In this document: positions 15,493 through 19,158 of the stretch, one piece after another
How the letters are laid out: each line of letters opens with the position of its first letter
Numbering within the stretch: position 1 is the stretch's first letter
Source: SHLQ01 sp964196045
GTDB lineage: Bacteria; Actinomycetota; Acidimicrobiia; Acidimicrobiales; SHLQ01
Length of the DNA: 19,158 nucleotides
Direction of reading: 5' to 3'
Assembly: GCA_964196045.1 (NCBI GenBank)
Contig: CAXMRH010000024.1
Location: 1 to 19,158, forward strand
The notes under the pieces: model-generated
Told to the model about the DNA's origin: nothing
Seen by the model: only the letters and a program-made list of their open reading frames with translations
The model's database searches: none
Program-made: the position numbers and the translations under genes

Positions 15493-17816
15493 GTTGCAGA
15501 GGCCTCCCATTCGGACACACTCGCTGCGATCACCGCGGCCGTACGCTGATCGGCCGTCTCCGTCGTGATGTCGATCTGTTTGCGAAAGAATTCTTCGGAG
15601 ACTCGGCGGTAGGACCCAAGCTGAGAAGCCGCTCGTATGAGCGCTGGCACAAGTTCCAGTGATGAGTGCACGATCTCATACGCACCATTTGGCTCATCGA
15701 ACGTGGCGACTCGTTCATCCTGCGGGCGGAAGTAGACGAATGGTGTGCCGATGGCCATCGCCTCGAACGGAACGGTGGAGAAGCGAGAAATGAGCACATC
15801 GCTTTCATGAAGCAAGTTGCTCATCGATTCGCTCGAACGCCACCTCCCGAGTGAAGCGGGAAGCTCGGCGTCGGCTGGGTGCTGGGAGATGATGGGGGTC
15901 AGCTCCGCCTCAAGACACGCACGTACCGAGGATTCGACGAATACATTTCGAAGAGACGTGAACACGCCGTACGTGAAGTTGGAATTGATGACGACTCGAC
16001 CCGTAGCACTATCTGCGGTGCGCTCGGGATCGTGGAGCAGTTCCTCGAGCCGACCATTACCCACCATGGCGACGTGCCGGTGGTTGAGGGCACCGACGTC
16101 GTTTTGCCCCTGCGCCAGTACATAATCAGCCGTTTGGTATGGCAACCGGATTCGCCCAGTGTCGACGTCTCGGTAGTCCTGCACACCCTCGACGCGAGCG
16201 AACGTCGGAACGCCGCGAACTCTGGCCTCCCGAATCAGTTCGCGAGTCACGCCCCAGTCGTTCATCATGTACACGCCGGAGAAAGTCGGAAGGTCGGACG
16301 GTTCACAGTCGAGTGGGAATCGGTCGGCTGCTACGAGCAGGTCGCTGAATTGCGACCCGAACTCGTCGATTACGAGGAACGTCGTGTCGACTCCGGCCTC
16401 CGCGAGAACGTTCCCTAGGCTCAGCATCTCGACCGCGTGATATCGAGCCATCGGAACCAATAGGACTCCGAGGCTCTGCTTCTGCGTTGGTTCGATCGGT
16501 CGTGGCGTCGAAATGACCGGGGCAGTGGAACGTCGGGACGAACGATCCGATGACCTTAGGGACCCGAAGGATCCAGCAGGAGACGGTACGGGTGGTGAGG
16601 TCGCGGCGTGGTCAGAAAACACGCGGCGCTCGAGATCATCGACGAGGCGCTGCCGTGTTTCCTTCTGGTTGAAGGACGGCACCGCGCGCGCTGCCCTCGC
16701 GAGACCCGCGACGAGCTCGAACCGGACGTCGAGTCCCAGGCGGCTCAGCTCACCAAGGTCATCAGGCAACATCGAACCGATGACTTCTTGGTCTGTCTTG
16801 TCGGCGGACGCCTCTGCGAGAGCGAAGGATCGGAGAAGCCGACGCGCACGAACGAGGTCTCGGTGATAGCTCGATAGGGGTCGATACAGATGCGGCCGAT
16901 CCGGCGCGTCGGTGAGGTCTTCGTATTGCCGCGCGATGATCGCATCACTCGCTTGGGCATGCATTGCCGTGTCGGTGAAGACCATGCCAGAAGCCTTCTG
17001 TCGATACGCGACGCCAATACGCGGCGTGTACACGAAGGTGAGGCCAGATCGGAGTATTCGGACCCACAGGTCATAGTCCTCCGCCGTCGGGAGGTCCTCG
17101 TTGAATCCGCCATGCGCCTCGATCACCGATCGTCGGACCATTGGCGCAGTCGCGATAAACGGGCACTCGGGGCCATCGAAGAAGCTGATCGCTTGCTTCT
17201 TGATCGCAGGCGGGCGCTCTGGCGCCGTCCGACCTTCGTTCTCTCGTGTCGGCTGCCAATCGCAGTAAGAGCCAGCGACCGTTTCCGCGTCCCCCTCCCT
17301 GAGGGCCTCCACCCGAGCGTTCAGCGAGTGCTGATACAAAAAATCGTCGGCATCAAGAAACGTCAGATATGGCGCAGTAGTCAGCTCGATGCCCGTGTTT
17401 CTTGCTGCCGCCAGCCCAAGACTCTCCGTGTGTGAAACGACCCGGAATCGGCTATCTCTTCGCGCGAAGTCGTCAGCGATGGCTCGCGTGCCGTCGCTCG
17501 AGCCGTCGTCGACCACGATGCACTCCCACGAGTTGAAGTACTGCTCGCGAATGCTGCGAAGGCACGGTCGCAGAAACCGTTCCTCATTCCGTGCCGGGAC
17601 GATGATTGCAACGGTCGGGTTGGGGTCGAAGAAGTGATCTCGGCTTCGTTCAGGCGCGCCGATCGGAACGGAATCACCAGAGCAATCCGACTCGTCAGAG
17701 GGTTCGCCAGATCTTCCGAACCCCCGGACTACCGATGCAGCTTGGCGAGCGCCTGAGGCGACCCTGCGCTGAGCTCCGCGAAGCCGTTCTGAGTCAAAAT
17801 CCATGCTTCGGTGCAT
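15489..17816 (-). CDS. Bimodular glycosyltransferase: family-2 GT-A domain fused to a GT-B domain
   Basis: 775 residues (763 if the ATG at 17804 is used). A basic, disordered N-terminus (1-65) is followed by a GT2 domain (about 67-280) with VAIIVPARNEERFL, VVDDGSSDGT (Asp103-Asp104), the DxD motif LDADD (154-158) and the late acidic AEDYDLW (245-251). A helical stretch (300-400) and a Ser/Pro linker (402-447) lead to a GT-B-like domain (449-750) homologous to the stand-alone protein at 1186-2343. It keeps Glu543-Gly544, His646-Pro647 and Ser680-Thr681, so both modules look active. A two-module enzyme of this kind could add two different residues, for example as a repeat-unit polymerase; that is inference. 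Its stop overlaps the methyltransferase start. It lies 98 bases after the amidase gene. Confidence 0.92.
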   Translation of the reverse strand: MHRSMDFDSERLRGAQRRVASGARQAASVVRGFGRSGEPSDESDCSGDSVPIGAPERSRDHFFDPNPTVAIIVPARNEERFLRPCLRSIREQYFNSWECIVVDDGSSDGTRAIADDFARRDSRFRVVSHTESLGLAAARNTGIELTTAPYLTFLDADDFLYQHSLNARVEALREGDAETVAGSYCDWQPTRENEGRTAPERPPAIKKQAISFFDGPECPFIATAPMVRRSVIEAHGGFNEDLPTAEDYDLWVRILRSGLTFVYTPRIGVAYRQKASGMVFTDTAMHAQASDAIIARQYEDLTDAPDRPHLYRPLSSYHRDLVRARRLLRSFALAEASADKTDQEVIGSMLPDDLGELSRLGLDVRFELVAGLARAARAVPSFNQKETRQRLVDDLERRVFSDHAATSPPVPSPAGSFGSLRSSDRSSRRSTAPVISTPRPIEPTQKQSLGVLLVPMARYHAVEMLSLGNVLAEAGVDTTFLVIDEFGSQFSDLLVAADRFPLDCEPSDLPTFSGVYMMNDWGVTRELIREARVRGVPTFARVEGVQDYRDVDTGRIRLPYQTADYVLAQGQNDVGALNHRHVAMVGNGRLEELLHDPERTADSATGRVVINSNFTYGVFTSLRNVFVESSVRACLEAELTPIISQHPADAELPASLGRWRSSESMSNLLHESDVLISRFSTVPFEAMAIGTPFVYFRPQDERVATFDEPNGAYEIVHSSLELVPALIRAASQLGSYRRVSEEFFRKQIDITTETADQRTAAVIAASVSEWEASAT

Positions 17817-17914
17817 CCGTTCGATCGTTCATACGCGTTGCCGACACTATCAAGCTGCTGGTCCAGGATGATCCAGGTTTGGATGGGGTCTGGCAATTGA
17901 AATCTGGTTTCTTC

Positions 17915-19021
17915 TCATTCGCCCGCACTGTCGGACGAGGACGCGAGCGATCGTTCCTCCGCAGTCGGTTCGGTCGCGTCTCCGAGATCGGGATCGACAC
18001 AACCGCTGGTGCCACCGCCTCCACCCGATGAGCGAAGGCTGAAGCTCGGCTCGACAAAACCGGAGCCCGCATCGTCGGTCGTGAACCAACGGATGACGGC
18101 CACCGAGATCGCCTCTGCTTCGGCGCGAAGGAACTCTGGAGATCGAAGGAGGTCGAGTTCTTCCGGGTTCCCGAGGAACGACATTTCGGCGAGAACGGCT
18201 GGTGTCGCTGGTCGACGCACCATGCCGTAGAAGTCCTCACCGGTATCTCGGTTCTTCCTGTAGGTCGCGCCAGCGTCGGGGCCGGCGAACCAGGATTCGA
18301 TCTCGAACTGTCCGAGGTTGGCGATCGCCTCCTCGCGAAGCAGCCCCGCGAACCGCTTCGATTCCGCGGAGTCTTGTTGGTAATACACCTCGGTTCCTGG
18401 CGTGTCCGACCTTGGAACATCTGGGTCCGTGCCCTGATGGTGGATCGAGATGAGCAGACTGGCCTCCAAGGAGTCCGCAATTTCGACGCGCGTGACCAAC
18501 GGCATCCGAATGTCGGTGTAGCGCGTGAGGATCGCGACAAAGCCGTGATCGCTGAGTAGTTCCTCGGCGATCATCGCGACCTCCAGATTCACGTCCTTCT
18601 CCGTCAGGCCATCGGCGGTGGCCGAGCCTGACTCGACGCCACCATGACCTGGATCGAGAACCACATGCGCCCGATCCAGCGTTGAGGCGTTGCGAACAAT
18701 AGCGAGGTCTTGGCACGGGGTGCGCACCAAGATTCCAGAGTCCACCTCTGCGATAACGGGCACAACGATGTCCGTGGTTGTTCGCGCCACACGAGGCACA
18801 CCATCGGTATCGAGCGCCGGCGCCAGAGTGGTCGTCGTCGTAGTGGGTGCGATCGTCGTAGTGGGTGCGATCGTCGTAGTGGCGGAACTCGGCTCAACAA
18901 CCACCTTCGCCGAACTGGGCACCTCAACCGAACCGCCGCCCTCCGAGTCAGCACACGCCGTCGCTGCAGCAAGCACAACAAGGAGAGCCGAGAGTGCACG
19001 CACAGGCCCACGATTGCACAT
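17915..19021 (-). CDS. N-acetylmuramoyl-L-alanine amidase (Amidase_3), exported
   Basis: 368 residues. The N-terminus (VRALSALLVVLAAATAC) is a signal peptide with a weak lipobox at Cys23, so it is probably a lipoprotein or secreted. A Thr/Ala/Pro-rich linker (about 45-70), with tandem TTTIAP units, leads to the zinc amidase domain (118-313). Zinc ligands are His126 in DPGHGG, Glu141 in LTEKDVN and His194 in SIHHQG; catalytic Glu279 lies in LAEMSFLGN. It cleaves the bond between muramic acid and the stem peptide of peptidoglycan. After the domain comes a Gly/Ser-rich tail with a second cysteine (341). It is the first gene of the right-hand minus-strand group and is divergent from the membrane protein gene at 19076. 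Confidence 0.94.
   Translation of the reverse strand: MCNRGPVRALSALLVVLAAATACADSEGGGSVEVPSSAKVVVEPSSATTTIAPTTTIAPTTTTTTLAPALDTDGVPRVARTTTDIVVPVIAEVDSGILVRTPCQDLAIVRNASTLDRAHVVLDPGHGGVESGSATADGLTEKDVNLEVAMIAEELLSDHGFVAILTRYTDIRMPLVTRVEIADSLEASLLISIHHQGTDPDVPRSDTPGTEVYYQQDSAESKRFAGLLREEAIANLGQFEIESWFAGPDAGATYRKNRDTGEDFYGMVRRPATPAVLAEMSFLGNPEELDLLRSPEFLRAEAEAISVAVIRWFTTDDAGSGFVEPSFSLRSSGGGGGTSGCVDPDLGDATEPTAEERSLASSSDSAGE
18837..18882. repeat. 18-bp tandem repeat, about 2.5 copies
   Basis: The unit GTCGTAGTGGGTGCGATC occurs perfectly at 18837-18854 and 18855-18872, with a partial third copy to 18882. On the minus strand it encodes repeats of TTTIAP in the amidase linker. Unit changes preserve the frame, so linker length could vary between strains. 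Confidence 0.9.
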
Positions 19022-19062
19022 TCACCGATTGAACGGATCTATACCGCCCACACACGCCTCGG

Positions 19063-19068
19063 TACGAT
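19063..19068 (+). promoter_or_regulatory. Putative -10 box (TACGAT) for a leaderless membrane-protein gene
   Basis: TACGAT fits TANNNT and lies seven bases before the ATG at 19076, the same arrangement as before purN. It would give a transcript starting at the ATG. It overlaps the alternative ATG at 19067, which would then be untranscribed. No clear -35 is visible. Confidence 0.35.
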
Positions 19069-19075
19069 GGAAGCC

Positions 19076-19158
19076 ATGACATTGCTGAAACGTCCGGGAA
19101 CGTCGCTCTTTCTCGTCGGGCTCGTGCTGTTCTTCCTTGTGCGCCCCATCGTGGGAAA
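19076..19158 (+). CDS. N-terminus of a membrane protein (truncated at right edge)
   Basis: An open frame from the ATG at 19076 runs to the window end and encodes 27 residues beginning MTLLKRPGTSLFLVGLVLFF. A short basic start followed by a long hydrophobic stretch indicates a transmembrane segment or signal anchor. An in-frame ATG at 19067 would add three residues. It is divergently placed from the amidase gene, about 54 bases away. Too little is present to name a family. Confidence 0.6.
   Translation, partial: MTLLKRPGTSLFLVGLVLFFLVRPIVG

Noticed and set aside
18837..18882. CRISPR-like repeats
   Set aside because: Direct 18-bp tandem units without spacers, coding for a linker; no cas genes nearby.
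1..19158. tRNA, rRNA, insertion sequences or prophage genes
   Set aside because: No transposase, integrase, cloverleaf or rRNA-like sequence was recognised on reading either strand, though no search tool was run.

Overview
The window reads as chromosomal DNA of a high-GC bacterium, most likely an actinobacterium and possibly of the Acidimicrobiia type. This is inferred from strong G/C bias at third codon positions, frequent GTG starts, purN-purH coupled by a 4-base overlap, a Thr/Pro-rich linker on an apparent lipoprotein, and several TANNNT boxes 6-7 nt before start codons, as in leaderless actinobacterial genes. An embedded fragment of Illumina P5 adapter shows that this is a draft or metagenome assembly with at least one unreliable junction (4474-4501).

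Layout. Bases 1-361 hold the probable tail of an unidentified plus-strand gene. A plus-strand pair follows: a short-chain dehydrogenase (440-1189) and a GT-B-fold glycosyltransferase-like protein (1186-2343). This pair converges, with a 4-base overlap, on a minus-strand operon (7494 down to 2340): sulfotransferase, a 229-aa orphan, a family-4 glycosyltransferase, a 212-aa orphan carrying the adapter fragment, and a family-2 glycosyltransferase with a degenerate second module. A DEAD-box RNA helicase (7632-9023) stands alone on the plus strand. A long minus-strand block follows, read from right to left: cell-wall amidase (19021-17915), bimodular glycosyltransferase (17816-15489), methyltransferase with a coiled-coil tail (15492-14179), purN, purH, an MBOAT O-acyltransferase and an AlgJ/AlgX-like SGNH protein (ending at 9068). 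A membrane protein gene begins at 19076 and runs off the right edge.

Together most genes form a surface-polysaccharide locus: glycosyltransferases make a glycan, and a sulfotransferase, a methyltransferase and an MBOAT/SGNH acetylation pair could decorate or cap it. The purine genes and the helicase are housekeeping genes inserted among them. The most unusual content is a family of three proteins (1186-2343, 2340-4013, 15489-17816) built from a family-2 glycosyltransferase module and a GT-B module in the combinations B alone, A+B and A+degenerate B. Next to the A+B enzyme sits a methyltransferase with tandem 14-residue coiled-coil repeats. The architecture recalls chain-terminating methyltransferases of O-antigen systems, but this is inference.
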